This document shows, piece after piece, positions 28,803 to 38,615 of a DNA stretch of 64,000 bases. Positions within the stretch are counted from its first letter, which is position 1. Each line of letters begins with the position of its first letter. The notes under the pieces are model-generated. The model was given only the letters and a program-made list of their open reading frames with translations, made no database searches and was not told where the DNA came from. The DNA is from UBA6623 sp965217195 (GTDB lineage: Bacteria; Acidobacteriota; Terriglobia; Bryobacterales; UBA6623), in assembly GCA_965217195.1 (NCBI GenBank), contig CBDCHL010000001.1, positions 493,441 to 557,440 of the forward strand, in the 5' to 3' direction. A program made the position numbers and the translations under genes.

Positions 28803-29162
28803 GTTGCCTCCATGGGAACTTGGGAAGACCGAGGCTGATGCGGGGCCGCAGTGACGTTTCGCGTGTTGGATTGAGCGGCCTTGTTGTTAGCTTAGCTCGG
28901 CAGGGCGGCGGGCCGCAGCGGGTAGGATGGCGACGAGAACGCGGGGATACGGAAAGAAGACATTTTTCGGTGGGAGAAGCGTGGAACAGGCCCTTGGGAG
29001 ACAGCTTTGGGATCATCGCTTTCTTTGCTTCCGGGTTCATCGCATACCCCTTGCTTACGCGCGGGGCTCGGTTTGGTGCCGATTGGGTTGGCGTGGAGGC
29101 CCGTCGGGGCGTACACTAGGCGCAGGCGTAGGAAGCGCCGATTGAGGGAGGGTACGATTCCC
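28803..29162. other. Divergent intergenic region with a dispersed repeat
   Basis: About 360 bp between divergent oxidoreductase genes. The stretch 29025-29076 is one copy of a diverged repeat whose other copy is at 31396-31451. GGGAGGG lies just before the ATG at 29163 and fits a ribosome site. No gene is evident. Confidence 0.5.
29025..29076 (+). repeat. Dispersed repeat, copy 1
   Basis: Shares with 31396-31451 the blocks TTGCTTCCGGG, CATCG, CTTACG and GCTCGGTTTGG in the same order and spacing, with differences between them. Repeats with this GCTCGGTTTGG end are, from memory, common in Solibacter-type genomes; this has not been searched. Confidence 0.55.
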
Positions 29163-30455
29163 ATGGCGAAGTTTTCTTCCGTGACCCGACGGGGTTTTCT
29201 CAAAAGTACGACGGGTGTCGCCGCAGCACCGTTGATTGTTCCCGGCGCGGCGCTGGGGCTGGGAGGCGCAGTGCCGCCTTCGGATCGCATCACCGTGGGC
29301 GCAATCGGACTCGGGCGGCGAAACCAAAACAACCTTCGAAAGTTTCTCGAAGAAAAGGACGTTCAAGTCGTCGCCACTTGCGACTGCTTCGCTGATCGGC
29401 GGGAGTTGTCCAAGCGGATTGTCGACGAAGAATACGGCAATAAGGATTGTGCCGCGTACCGCTTTCACGAAGAAGTCCTCGACCGCTTCGATATCGACGC
29501 GGTGATGATCGGAACCGGCGATCGCTGGCACGCGCTGATGAGCATGCTGGCGGCGCGGGCGGGCAAGGACGTCTATTGCGAAAAACCTTTTTCCATGACG
29601 ATCGGCGAAGGCCGGGCGCTGGTCGAGACGACAAAACGCTACGGAACGATTTGGCAGTGCGGTACGCAGCGTAAGTCGAACCCCGGTTACAAGTTCTTGG
29701 TCGACGTGGTGCAAAGTGGCCGGGTCGGAAAAGTCCACACCGTCACGACGTCGTTCGGCCCGGACGCCGGTTGGCTCGCCACAGCGCGGCCGAAACCTCA
29801 GCCGGCGCCGGATCCCGATACGTTCGACTACGACCGCTGGCTGGGACCGGCGCCTTGGGCGCCTTATGCGGAAGACCGGGTGCGGCTTTGGCGGCTGAAC
29901 TGGGATACGGGCGCCGGCGCGATCGCCGACATGGGAGCGCACTATCTTGAAACGGCGCAGTGGGCGCTGGGCGACCAATTCACCGGGCCGACAGAGTTTG
30001 AGGGCGAGGGTGTTTTCCGCGACGATGGCGGGTTGAACAATATTCCGTACTTTTACCAGGTGCGGGCGCGCTATCCCGATGGGGTGCGGCTCTACATGGA
30101 TTCCAACACCAAGGGGCTGCGCGTCAGTGGCGACAAGGGTTGGATGCGGCTCTCAGATTTGGGAGGCATCACGGCGACGCCGGATTCGGTTCTCGAGGGT
30201 CTGGAATTGCCCGACGCGCATTGGCAGATTCAGACGCCGCACATACGCAACTTCCTGGACTCGATGCGGTCGCGGGAGTTGACGGCCTCGCATCCGGAGA
30301 TCTCGCAGAGGGTCCATTCGATCGTTCACTGCGCCAATCTTGCACTGCGATTGGGGCGCAAACTGCACTGGGACCCGAAAGCCGAGCGCTTTGAGAACGA
30401 CGAGGAAGCCAACCGCATGCTGCACCGCACGATGCGGGCGCCGTGGCGGGTTTAG
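29163..30455 (+). CDS. Tat-exported Gfo/Idh/MocA-family oxidoreductase
   Basis: 430 aa from ATG 29163, which follows GGGAGGGTACGATTCCC. The leader MAKFSSVTRRGFLKSTTGVAAAP has the RRGFLK twin-arginine motif. The Rossmann segment is ITVGAIGLGRRNQNN, then MIGTGDRWHALM, the catalytic-site lysine in DVYCEKPFSMTI and GAIADMGAHYLETAQWAL. It is the third such exported oxidoreductase in the window and is divergent from the second. The HEAT-repeat gene follows 94 bp downstream and may be co-transcribed. Confidence 0.88.
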   Translation: MAKFSSVTRRGFLKSTTGVAAAPLIVPGAALGLGGAVPPSDRITVGAIGLGRRNQNNLRKFLEEKDVQVVATCDCFADRRELSKRIVDEEYGNKDCAAYRFHEEVLDRFDIDAVMIGTGDRWHALMSMLAARAGKDVYCEKPFSMTIGEGRALVETTKRYGTIWQCGTQRKSNPGYKFLVDVVQSGRVGKVHTVTTSFGPDAGWLATARPKPQPAPDPDTFDYDRWLGPAPWAPYAEDRVRLWRLNWDTGAGAIADMGAHYLETAQWALGDQFTGPTEFEGEGVFRDDGGLNNIPYFYQVRARYPDGVRLYMDSNTKGLRVSGDKGWMRLSDLGGITATPDSVLEGLELPDAHWQIQTPHIRNFLDSMRSRELTASHPEISQRVHSIVHCANLALRLGRKLHWDPKAERFENDEEANRMLHRTMRAPWRV

Positions 30456-30549
30456 GCGGAATGGAAGTGGCGTAGACGAGGGCATAACGGAAATTTGAAT
30501 CGAGGGGCGCCGCAGACGACGCCCGCGCGAGAAGAAGAGGAATCATCCC

Positions 30550-31341
30550 ATGGCACAGGCAAATCAACGGATCGGTCGGATGAGAGCGGGCGGCTTGGCC
30601 GCGTCGGCGGCGAGCCCGGAGTTAGCCGATGTGACTCCGATGGCAATCAGCAAAACGGTTGGTGCGCTGCAAGCGTACGACTACGGGCGGTCGACGGTCC
30701 CATGGTTCGAGCTCGATCAGTTGATCAACGCCACGCATGCAAAGCCGGAAGCGCGAGCGCGGATTGAGCAGGAGCTGGCGCGCGTGCTCGACGCCGGCGT
30801 CTCGCTCGCCTGCAAGCAGGAGGTTTGCCGTCGCCTGTGGATTTTCGGCGGCGACGCCTCCTTGGCGAGCCTCGAGAAAATGCTGGCCGACAGCGATCCG
30901 CACACCGCCGAAGCCGCTTGCTATGCGATCGCGAGCCACCCCTCGAAGGCAGCCGACGAGGTGCTGCGCAAGGCGCTTGGGCGCCGTGAGGATGGAGGTC
31001 TGGTCGCTGTGGCTACGTTGCTGGGTGATCGACGCGTGGCTGACGCCGCGGGACGCCTAACGAGCCTGGCGAAACGTGGAAACGAGGAGGTCGCTTCAGC
31101 GGCCATCGCGGCGCTGGGGAAAATCGCGTCGCCCAAGGCGCGGGAAGCGTTAAGCCACCTTCACGCCGATGGGGGCGACAAGAGGCGCGAGGCCTCGCAC
31201 GCTTTGCTCGAGAGCGGCCGGGAATTGCTGGCTAAGGGGCAGGGGTCGGCGGCGAAGGCGGTGCTGGGCCCTCTTACGGCGGACAGCGAGCCGGCGCAGG
31301 TTCGGCGGGGGGCGGAGCTGGCGCTGAGAGAGGCGGGGTAG
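30550..31341 (+). CDS. HEAT-repeat protein
   Basis: A 263-aa protein made almost wholly of paired helices. Repeats such as ASLEKMLADSDPHTAEAACYAIASHP, VAVATLLGDRRVADAAGRLTSLAKRG and EVASAAIAALGKIASPKAREAL have the HEAT/PBS-lyase-like spacing from about residue 75. There is no catalytic motif and no clear signal peptide. Such proteins are usually scaffolds. It follows the exported oxidoreductase gene; in related genomes this pairing may be recurrent, but I could not check it. Confidence 0.75.
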   Translation: MAQANQRIGRMRAGGLAASAASPELADVTPMAISKTVGALQAYDYGRSTVPWFELDQLINATHAKPEARARIEQELARVLDAGVSLACKQEVCRRLWIFGGDASLASLEKMLADSDPHTAEAACYAIASHPSKAADEVLRKALGRREDGGLVAVATLLGDRRVADAAGRLTSLAKRGNEEVASAAIAALGKIASPKAREALSHLHADGGDKRREASHALLESGRELLAKGQGSAAKAVLGPLTADSEPAQVRRGAELALREAG

Positions 31342-31395
31342 TTTTCTGTGGCCTGGGTGAGGACCCGGGAAGTGGTTTTAGAGCCACGACTTTTG

Positions 31396-31451
31396 TTGCT
31401 TCCGGGGTACGGCATCGGATGCAGCTTCCTTACGGTCGCGGCTCGGTTTGG
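31396..31451 (+). repeat. Dispersed repeat, copy 2
   Basis: Second copy of the repeat at 29025-29076. It overlaps the 3' end of the minus-strand cytochrome gene and provides its last codons and stop (EPRP then TAA at 31430-31432), so the repeat has inserted into, or forms, the end of that gene. Confidence 0.5.
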
Positions 31452-32342
31452 GTTTTCTTGGCCGTTACGACAAAACGGATGTCTCTGCCGGTGGGGATGA
31501 CCAGGCGGGTGCCGGTTTCTTTTTCGATTGACGAGGTAATCGTTACGGCTTCGTCCTTTTCCAACAGTAGCCAGGTCGGTTGATCGACTCGGGGTAAGCG
31601 GAATTCGCGCCGAATGCCGTCTTTCTCGTCGGTGGCGGTGATTCGTTCGTAGACTTCGAGGCCGCCGACTTCATAGTGGAATTCGGGATGCCCATCCACG
31701 AGACGATAGCCACGAAAACGGGTTGCCGGTAGACTCTCCGGCGACACCACACGCAAGGGATGCTCGACGGTGCGGTAGAAAATGTCGCCGATCAGGTCGG
31801 GGGTGCGGGTGCGCTGGGTCTCGGGGTCGCGCTTTTCAGTTAGGGTTCTCGTCGTATCCAGGAATCCTCCCAACCAGGCGTAGCGCAGGCGGCTTTCGCC
31901 GGCGTCGAAGCAATAGGACACGCCGCCGGGCAAGCCGACGGCAATCGCGGCCGGCGTGGCTTCGGGCATATACCAAGAGCGCCGGGATAAACCGGCATGT
32001 TGTCAGGAATGAAAGAGTCCTACAAGGAAGGAGTAGCGAACCACCTTGACCTCGAGTCTTGCGGACGGCGTCGCGAGGCGACGTTCGAAGCGTAGACAGG
32101 GGTATCGGCGGGCCGGGCTATTGAGCTTCGAAAAATCTGTTTCAGGGTGCCGACCTCGTTTGGTAGATGGGAAGGCAACACGGGCGTTTGCGTTAGATCG
32201 CGAGTGGGCGTCCGGCCCTGCGTAGTCGAGGAACCTGAGCACGTCGAGAAACAACATGCACGAGAACCGGGAGACCTCTGGAACGTCTCGACCCTGCAAG
32301 GGGGGAGACCGGTCCGAGAAGGCGCTGAGCCGAACGGCGGAC

Positions 32343-33821
32343 ATGTACGTTCCAGAGGGGTCTGACTGCGCCGTAGTACCTGTGAACCGGCCGAACAAAG
32401 AAGGGCGACCTTTGGCGGAGGTTGGGGAGGAAAGGGCGCAGACCAAGGAGAACACCGAAGGGTCCAACACGAGCCCGACACCGAGCGGGAAGAGAGTGTC
32501 CCAAGGGCTTGCCGGTGTGCGTAGAACAGCCAAAGAAAGGAGGCAGGAGAAGTTCACCGCTTTGCTCCACCATCTGAACGTCGATCTACTCAGGGAGAGC
32601 TTTTACGCTCTGCAGCGGAAAGCCGCCCCGGGAGTCGATGGCGTGACGTGGCGGGAGTACGAGACCGGGCTGGAGGGTCGACTCGTCGATCTGCACGGCC
32701 GGGTTCATCGTGGAGCGTACCGGGCGCAGCCTTCGCGCAGAGTCTACATTCAGAAGTCCGACGGGCGGCAACGTCCGTTGGGCATCGCGGCGCTGGAGGA
32801 CAAGATTGTCCAACAGGCCGTGGTGACGATCCTCAACCAGATTTACGAGGTCGACTTCCAGGGCTTTTCGTATGGGTTTCGACCGGGACGTAGTCCCCAT
32901 CAGGCGCTCGATGCGCTGACGGTGGGGATCCAAACCAAGCGCGTGAACTGGGTGCTTGACTGTGATGTTCGGTCATTTTTCGACACATTGTCGCACGAGT
33001 GGCTGGTCAAGTTCATCAAGCACCGCGTGGCCGATCCGAGGGTGCTTCGCCTGATCCAGAAATGGTTGCGGGCGGGAGTGTCCGAAGACGGTCAATGGTC
33101 GGAGACGACAGTAGGTACTCCGCAGGGTTCAGTGGTTTCACCGCTGCTCGCCAACGTGTACCTGCACTACGTCTTCGATCTATGGGTGGAGGCCTGGCGC
33201 AAGAACGCGGCCCAGGGCGACGTCATCGTCGTCCGTTACGCCGACGATTTTGTGGTGGGCTTTCAGTATCGAGCCGAAGCCGAGCGTTTCTGGACTGAGC
33301 TTCAGGAACGTTTGGCCAAGTTCGGTCTGGAACTCCATGCGGGCAAGACGCGGTTGATCGAGTTTGGGCGGTTCGCCGCTCAGAACCGGAACAAACGTGG
33401 AGAGGGAAAGCCGGAGACCTTCACGTTCTTGGGCTTCACGCATTACTGCGGGACGCGCAAGAGCAACGGCACATTCATCGTCTGGCGTAAGACGGCGAAG
33501 AAGCGGATGGTGGCGAAGCTGCATCAACTGAAGGCAGCTCTCCGCCGCTGGATGCACGAGCCGACGGCGCGGGTCGGAGAGTGGCTGCAGAAGGTCGTAC
33601 TGGGCTATTACCAATACCACGCGGTTCCGGGCAACACCGATCGACTGGCGTTGTTCCAGTATCGGCTGCGCCAGCTGTGGCGACACGTCTTATTCCGTCG
33701 CAGTCAGAAGGGACGTAAGTCCTGGAAGAAGCTGAACCGACTGCTGGACCGCTGGATTCCTGTCCCTCGCATTCTTCATCCTTATCCGATGGACCGTTTC
33801 TGCGCTACTCATCCAAGGTAG
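32343..33821 (+). CDS. ltrA: Group II intron reverse transcriptase/maturase
   Basis: About 492 aa from ATG 32343; the frame is open further upstream to 32256. The N-terminal RT0 region (FTALLHHLNVDLLRESFYALQRKAAPGVDGVTW) is followed by RPLGIAALEDKIVQQAVVTIL, FSYGFRPGRSPHQAL, DCDVRSFFDTLSHEWL, VGTPQGSVVSPLLANVYLHY and the catalytic VVRYADDFVVGF (YxDD, near residue 308). A maturase X domain follows (LHQLKAALRRWM ... YYQYHAVPGN). No HNH endonuclease domain is visible at the C-terminus. The protein assists splicing and retromobility of the surrounding intron. Confidence 0.93.
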   Translation: MYVPEGSDCAVVPVNRPNKEGRPLAEVGEERAQTKENTEGSNTSPTPSGKRVSQGLAGVRRTAKERRQEKFTALLHHLNVDLLRESFYALQRKAAPGVDGVTWREYETGLEGRLVDLHGRVHRGAYRAQPSRRVYIQKSDGRQRPLGIAALEDKIVQQAVVTILNQIYEVDFQGFSYGFRPGRSPHQALDALTVGIQTKRVNWVLDCDVRSFFDTLSHEWLVKFIKHRVADPRVLRLIQKWLRAGVSEDGQWSETTVGTPQGSVVSPLLANVYLHYVFDLWVEAWRKNAAQGDVIVVRYADDFVVGFQYRAEAERFWTELQERLAKFGLELHAGKTRLIEFGRFAAQNRNKRGEGKPETFTFLGFTHYCGTRKSNGTFIVWRKTAKKRMVAKLHQLKAALRRWMHEPTARVGEWLQKVVLGYYQYHAVPGNTDRLALFQYRLRQLWRHVLFRRSQKGRKSWKKLNRLLDRWIPVPRILHPYPMDRFCATHPR

Positions 33822-33855
33822 GAGCCGTGTGCGTTAGGAGCGCACGCACGGATCT
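33822..33855 (+). ncRNA. Group II intron domain V
   Basis: A 34-nt hairpin starting GAGCCGTGTGCG, with a GTTAG-type turn and GCACGCACGGATC on the 3' side. It carries the AGC catalytic triad near the 5' end, as expected of domain V. It begins one base after the maturase stop codon. Confidence 0.85.
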
Positions 33856-36163
33856 GTGCGGGGGGTGCCGGGTGACCGGCATCCCTACCGCGATCGAACA
33901 ACGATTGGCTCGTCTGTCGGGACGAGCAGCGATTCGCTGTCGGGCTCATGCGCACCACCCGCGAGGCCCTCCGGCAGCGGCATCTTTTTCCCCAGCGAAA
34001 ATGCTGCCCACAAGGCACCGATCGTCCGGTCGGTTTCGGCGGACTTGGTTGAGGTGAAATAGTTGGGCATCGATGTTCCGGAGACGATACGCGCCGGGTC
34101 GCGCATCCATCGGCGGAACCAGTCCGAGCGCAACCGCCTGCCGGCGTGGGTGAGATCCGGGCCCTCTTCGCCCAACGGATCGTGTCCCTGAAAGCCGTGA
34201 CAACCCACGCAGCCCATGCCCTTACGTGTGGCGTCGGTCCCGAGCAAACCTACGCCCAGCGCCGCCTCGGTGGCGGGCATGGATTCGGCCTCCTGGGCTC
34301 CGGGGGTTTTAGGCGGGAGCCCGGCCGCCTTTGCCAGGGCCGAAACGAGGGGTCCGGCAACAGCAGGGTCATAACCGGGCATACGCAGCTGCCGGTCGTG
34401 CCGGCTTTTGGCTGAACCCTCGAGCATCGAACCGATCCAGGACGGCGTCAGTTTCCCACCGGCTTCGGAGAGCGTCGGAGCGGTTTCGGCCACCGGCGCG
34501 GTGGGACCGGCGTGGTCAGCTTGATGGCACGTCACGCAGCCGAGTTGCCGCATGCGCCGGGGAAGATCGTAGACCGGCGCGGGACTGAGATCGGGGTGCT
34601 CGCCGTAAGCCGCGACAAACGCGTTAAGCGCGGTACGTTCATCCTCTTCGAACGTGTAGATGGGAACGCCCGCGGGTGCGCCCGCCAAGCAGCCCTGGTC
34701 GGGAGAAAGCCGGTCGAACTCCGGGGCGGCAGGCTCATTCGACAGCAAGGCGTCGCTGTCGAGAGCGTGACAGGCAAGGCAGCCCGCGGATTGAATGACT
34801 GCCCGGCCGCGCTTCGCATCGCCGCTTTCGACAACCTGTTCGAACGCAGGATTCCTCGATCGCGTCAACAGCGTCGCTAGGTTGTACGCTTCTTCCTCGG
34901 TCAGAGCCAAGGAAGGCATGCGTCCGGCGGGATCGAATCGGGCGGGATCAAGCAAATAGGCCTTCAGAGCCGCGACCGACATCTTTGACCCGAGCCCGGT
35001 CAGCACCTGAGCCGGCTCGTTCTGCGGGTTCTCGTGGCAAGCCGCGCAACCGAGGGTTGCGAAGAGCTGCCGCCCATGGAACGGCCCGGCTTCCTTGGCC
35101 ATGCGTTGAAACTCGAAATCGCCTCCTTGGGCGAGGGACGCGAAATAGGCCGTGGCGTCTCGGCTTTGCTCGCGAGTGAGTTGACGTGGCATCGGCGAGC
35201 GGGGCCGGAAAGCCCGCGGGTCTTCGATCCAATGCGCCAGCCAGGTCGTATCAACCCGGCTTGCGATCGCCGTCAGATGCGGTCCGGGACGACCCCTGAG
35301 AGATTCGGACCCCGTACGGTGGCAATTGACGCAGCCGTAGTCTTCGGTGAGTCTCCTGCCTCGCTCGATGAGGTGCTCTTGCGGGGTGAGACCCGTTGCC
35401 GTGTCGTGGGACCAGCGAGCCGGCGGAATCGGCTCCCAATCGAAATGCGCAGCCTTCCACCGTAGCCGAAGCCCGGCGGTGCCGGGAGCGCGACCATAGG
35501 CAATACGGACGGCCCGTCGGCCGCCCTCAAGACGAACCGCTTCGTCGCCGACGGCCGTGCCGTCTAGAAAGACTTGCGCCTCTCCGCGGTCAAACGTGTA
35601 ATCCGTCGTGCGGAGAACCAGAAGAAAACCCGCCCATTCCGCCGAAAAAGAGGGCGCAAGCGAGGGATGCAGGGATTCGTCGGCATCGAGGTAGAAATGA
35701 GGCGTGGAAGTAACGAGGCGAACTTGGTGTGCGGCGTCCCGCACGGTCAGCACCAGGCCGGGTTGACGGCCGGCCGGTGAGGCCCGTGAATCAGCGGCCG
35801 AGGGCGGGTCTTGCGCCGGCGTGGAGGTCAAGCATATGGAGAGAACCGCGAGAATCGCTGCGGTCGGCGTCTGCCGCGGCCGGCTTCGCTCTCCTGCCAC
35901 CTTGGTCGCAGCCCTCAACCCGTTCACATTGAAACCCCGCGCGATTCGATCGCCTATTGTAGCGTTCCAGCGGGGAAGCAAGATCAAAAGCGATCCCTCA
36001 GCAAACACGGGAGCAGGCCCCTTCGTTTCTGAAGCTAGACCCTGCCCACGGAACGAACGCGCGTTTGACATTCCACTCGGCGATCGTCGTATGCTCGATG
36101 CGAAGACGTCCGCTAGAGCCGAGTAATTTCCCGCCTTGCCGGCCGGCGCGAAGAAAAGTTCCG

Positions 36164-37738
36164 ATGACGACCGATCAAAGCTCCCGACGGTCTCGACAGG
36201 GCGACTCGCCACCCTGTAGGCGTTGCGCTCGCTCTTACCCGTCGCGGCTCGGCCCGCTCCTTCTGTCGGTGGCATTCGCCGCGTCTCTTGGGGCCCAGGT
36301 TCCCGCCGACACCTATCGCGTGGAAACGGTGCGCATGCCGCGCGATGTCGCACCCGAGGTTAGTGCGATTGCGTTCGGCCCCGACGGGCGGCTCTATGCC
36401 TGTTTTCGACGCGGCGCCATCTACTCGATGGACCCCGCCAACGGGCGCTGGCGGGCTTTCGCCCAGGGATTGCAGACGCCTCTTGGGATCTTGCCGGGGG
36501 CGGAAGGCGAATTCTTCGTGGCGCAGGTACCCGAGCTGACCCGTGTCGTGGACACCGATGGCGATGGCAAAGCGGACGTGTACGAGACGATCAGCGACGG
36601 TTGGGGGCTCTCCGGGAACTACCACGAACTGATCGCCGGACCGGTGCGCGACTCCGAAGGGAATTTCTACGTCACGCTGAGCCTGGGGTCGAGCTTAGCG
36701 CTCCCGCGGTTTCCCGTGCGAGGCGAATACACCAAGCAAGGGCGCCGCGCCGAGGAAGCCAAGCCCGGTCATGTGAATCGCGTAGGGCATTATTCCTCGG
36801 TTCCCTATCGCGGCTGCTCGGTGAAGATCACTCCCCAAGGGAAAGTGAGTCCCGTGTCGTGCGGCCTCCGCCAACCCAACGGCCTGGTGTTGTCGCCAAA
36901 CGGCGAACTCTTCGCAACCGACAACCAGGGCGGTTGGGTAGGCACATCCCCGTTGCACCACATTACGCAGGGGGCTTTTCACGGGCACCCGAGCTCGCTG
37001 AATTGGGACCCGAGTTTCAGCGAGGACCCCGTGGAAGCGCTGGTCTCGACGCTGGCCGAGCGGCGCAAAATGCCCGCGATCCAATTCCCCCAAAACGACA
37101 TGGCGGGTTCGACGGCGCAACCGATCTTCGACACGACCGGGGGGAGCTTCGGACCCTACGGCGGGCAGCTTTTTGTCGCAGAGTGGTCATACCGGCGCAT
37201 TCTGCGCGCGGATCTGGAAACCATCGACGGCGTCGTACAGGGGGCATCGTTCATTTTTCTGGAAGGCAACGGCTTACGCATGGCGAACAACCGGCTAGTC
37301 TTCGCGCCCGATGGCAAGAGCCTGTATGTGGCGCAAACCTCGCGCGTCTGGGGCGGCTCAACCGAGGGATTGCAGCGCATCGTCCGGCTCGACAAGACGC
37401 CGATGGACATTCGTCATATGCACCTCACCAAGACTGGTTTCGAGCTGACCTTCACGAAACCGGCCGACCCGGAAACCCTCCGCGATCCGGCCGCTTTTTC
37501 TCTGACCCACTACTACTATCTCTATCACGCCAAGTACGGGTCACCGAAGACGGATGTGACGCCGGTCAAGGTGACCTCGGTGGAGGTTTCCGAAGACGGC
37601 CGGCGGGCGCTGCTGGAGCTGGATTCGCTGATGTCCAATCGCGTCTACGAGTTGCGTCCCACGGGGATTCGCTCGGCCGAGGGCCAACCGCTGACCACCC
37701 GTCTCGCCGCCTACACACTCAACCGGCTCAAAAGGTGA
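36164..37738 (+). CDS. Exported PQQ-dependent sugar dehydrogenase-like beta-propeller protein
   Basis: About 524 aa from ATG 36164; a longer upstream frame exists but lacks features. A basic N-terminus and hydrophobic stretch (LGPLLLSVAFAASLGAQ) form a signal peptide. The body is a six-bladed propeller: ETVRMPRDVAPEVSAIAFGPDGRLYA, TPLGILPGAEGEFFVAQ, RVVDTDGDGKADVYETI, CGLRQPNGLVLSPNGELFATDNQGG and GQLFVAEWSYRRILR. This is the soluble glucose/sorbosone dehydrogenase fold seen in haem-containing 'membrane-bound dehydrogenase' proteins. It is divergent from the multi-haem protein gene across about 226 bp, so the two may work in one periplasmic electron-transfer route. Confidence 0.82.
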   Translation: MTTDQSSRRSRQGDSPPCRRCARSYPSRLGPLLLSVAFAASLGAQVPADTYRVETVRMPRDVAPEVSAIAFGPDGRLYACFRRGAIYSMDPANGRWRAFAQGLQTPLGILPGAEGEFFVAQVPELTRVVDTDGDGKADVYETISDGWGLSGNYHELIAGPVRDSEGNFYVTLSLGSSLALPRFPVRGEYTKQGRRAEEAKPGHVNRVGHYSSVPYRGCSVKITPQGKVSPVSCGLRQPNGLVLSPNGELFATDNQGGWVGTSPLHHITQGAFHGHPSSLNWDPSFSEDPVEALVSTLAERRKMPAIQFPQNDMAGSTAQPIFDTTGGSFGPYGGQLFVAEWSYRRILRADLETIDGVVQGASFIFLEGNGLRMANNRLVFAPDGKSLYVAQTSRVWGGSTEGLQRIVRLDKTPMDIRHMHLTKTGFELTFTKPADPETLRDPAAFSLTHYYYLYHAKYGSPKTDVTPVKVTSVEVSEDGRRALLELDSLMSNRVYELRPTGIRSAEGQPLTTRLAAYTLNRLKR

Positions 37739-37797
37739 ACGGCAGTGCCCACCTCACCTAAATTAGGGAGGGTTAGCCAGCCGCCTCCGGCGCCCGG

Positions 37798-38097
37798 GTG
37801 ATCGGTCAATGGATGGTTGTGTATCGGGGAGAAAGCCACCGCACAGAAAACCCCGACTACGACGAAGTTCTGATGATGACCTGCTTCGCCGGTTACGAAC
37901 ACTGGAAAGCGACGCGAGCCGCGGTTATTCGAGATTTGGGCGGACACGGACCAGACTGGGCAAAACTGCAGGAGTCCTTGAAATTGAGGAATTCACTAAC
38001 GCAGGAAACCTGGGTGCGGCTCCTCGAAGGATACATGTACCAAAGCCCGCCCAAGTTTCTGCCCGAGCTAACGGAGAGGTTCCGGCGAGTTGAATAG
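37798..38097 (+). CDS. Small protein of unknown function
   Basis: A 99-aa protein from GTG 37798. It reads MVVYRGESHRTENPDYDEVLMMTCFAGYEHWKA and ends LPELTERFRRV. The abrupt beginning suggests it may be the C-terminal part of a longer protein. No signal peptide or membrane segment is seen. I do not recognise a family. A clear terminator hairpin follows at 38111, supporting a real transcription unit. It starts about 60 bp after the propeller gene. Confidence 0.45.
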   Translation: MIGQWMVVYRGESHRTENPDYDEVLMMTCFAGYEHWKATRAAVIRDLGGHGPDWAKLQESLKLRNSLTQETWVRLLEGYMYQSPPKFLPELTERFRRVE

Positions 38098-38110
38098 GCT
38101 GTTACGGCCG

Positions 38111-38132
38111 ATGCCCGCAAGCGTGCGGGCAT
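38111..38132 (+). terminator. Rho-independent-type terminator hairpin
   Basis: ATGCCCGCA and TGCGGGCAT form a perfect 9-bp stem with an AGCG loop, 13 bases after the stop codon at 38097. The T tract after it is short. Confidence 0.6.
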
Positions 38133-38286
38133 TTGGCTTGGCACGCGGAGTTGTTGGTCTTCGCAAGCCGGAGAACCTCCCGAGCGACCCAAGTGTTGCG
38201 ACGCGGATGAGTCCCGCGCTTCTCTCCTCAACAGGTGCGTCGAGAAGGCAGAAAGTAAGTTAGGCTGGAGGAAACCCTCGACACCC

Positions 38287-38327
38287 GGGCGGTCAGCTCA
38301 GTTGGTTAGAGCGCCTGCCTTACAAGC
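38287..38327 (+). pseudogene. Truncated tRNA-Val: 5' half only
   Basis: These 41 bases match positions 1-41 of the intact tRNA-Val at 40151 with one difference (position 8). They include the acceptor 5' strand, D arm and anticodon TAC. The match stops in the 3' side of the anticodon stem and unrelated sequence follows. It therefore cannot fold as a tRNA. Confidence 0.85.
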
Positions 38328-38615
38328 GACGAGAGTCCTTCCATTGGCTCTATCGGTTCCATCCGTTTACATACGTTTTCAACAACTTGGGGAATCTGCT
38401 TTCGGCTTGACCTAACCCCAAGAACCTAAAGGAGTTGGGGTGTGACAGTTCTGCTACAGTTGGGACTCTTGGCGGATTCCAATGCGCGCGGCGACTTTGC
38501 CCAAACTTGGCTGAAACATTACCGATTGTTTCTGTTTTAACTGCTAAAACTGCGCTTAGGTGTGTTGCCTCGCCGTATTTCTCGCCTACATGCAGATAAC
38601 CCTTGCGAAGCATCC

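Larger units (their letters stand above)
31977..33888 (+). mobile_element. Group II intron with encoded reverse transcriptase, 1912 bp
   Basis: The ends are inferred from three things that agree: the host reading frame is restored on removal, the 3' end CCCTAC directly follows domains V and VI, and the 5' end starts GAGCG at 31977, a variant of the usual GTGYG. A 34-nt domain V (33822-33855) and a domain VI hairpin (stem around GGTGCCGG / CCGGCATC with GTGA loop) close the element. An A eight bases before the 3' end could be the branch point. The encoded maturase lies in the middle. End positions could slide by a base or two. Confidence 0.82.
31430..35937 (-). pseudogene. Exported cytochrome-c-type protein, interrupted by an antisense group II intron
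   Basis: The two coding parts are 33889-35937 (N-terminal) and 31430-31976 (C-terminal). Removing 31977-33888 joins VVRSR to WYMPEA without a stop, and the coding total stays a multiple of three. From GTG 35937 there is a signal peptide (TAAILAVLSICLTSTPAQ), a PA14-like domain (FDRGEAQVFLDG, LRLRWKAAHFDW) and several haem-c motifs: CVNCH, CAACH, CLACH, CVTCH and CVGCH. The C-terminal part is an AIAVGLPGGVSYCFDAGESRLRYAW domain. It probably carried electrons in the periplasm. Because the intron lies on the opposite strand, splicing cannot repair this mRNA. Confidence 0.78.

Noticed and set aside
35938..36353. N-terminal extension of the cytochrome gene to 36353
   Set aside because: It crosses the divergent promoter region and the start of the propeller gene, and the signal peptide only makes sense from about 35937.
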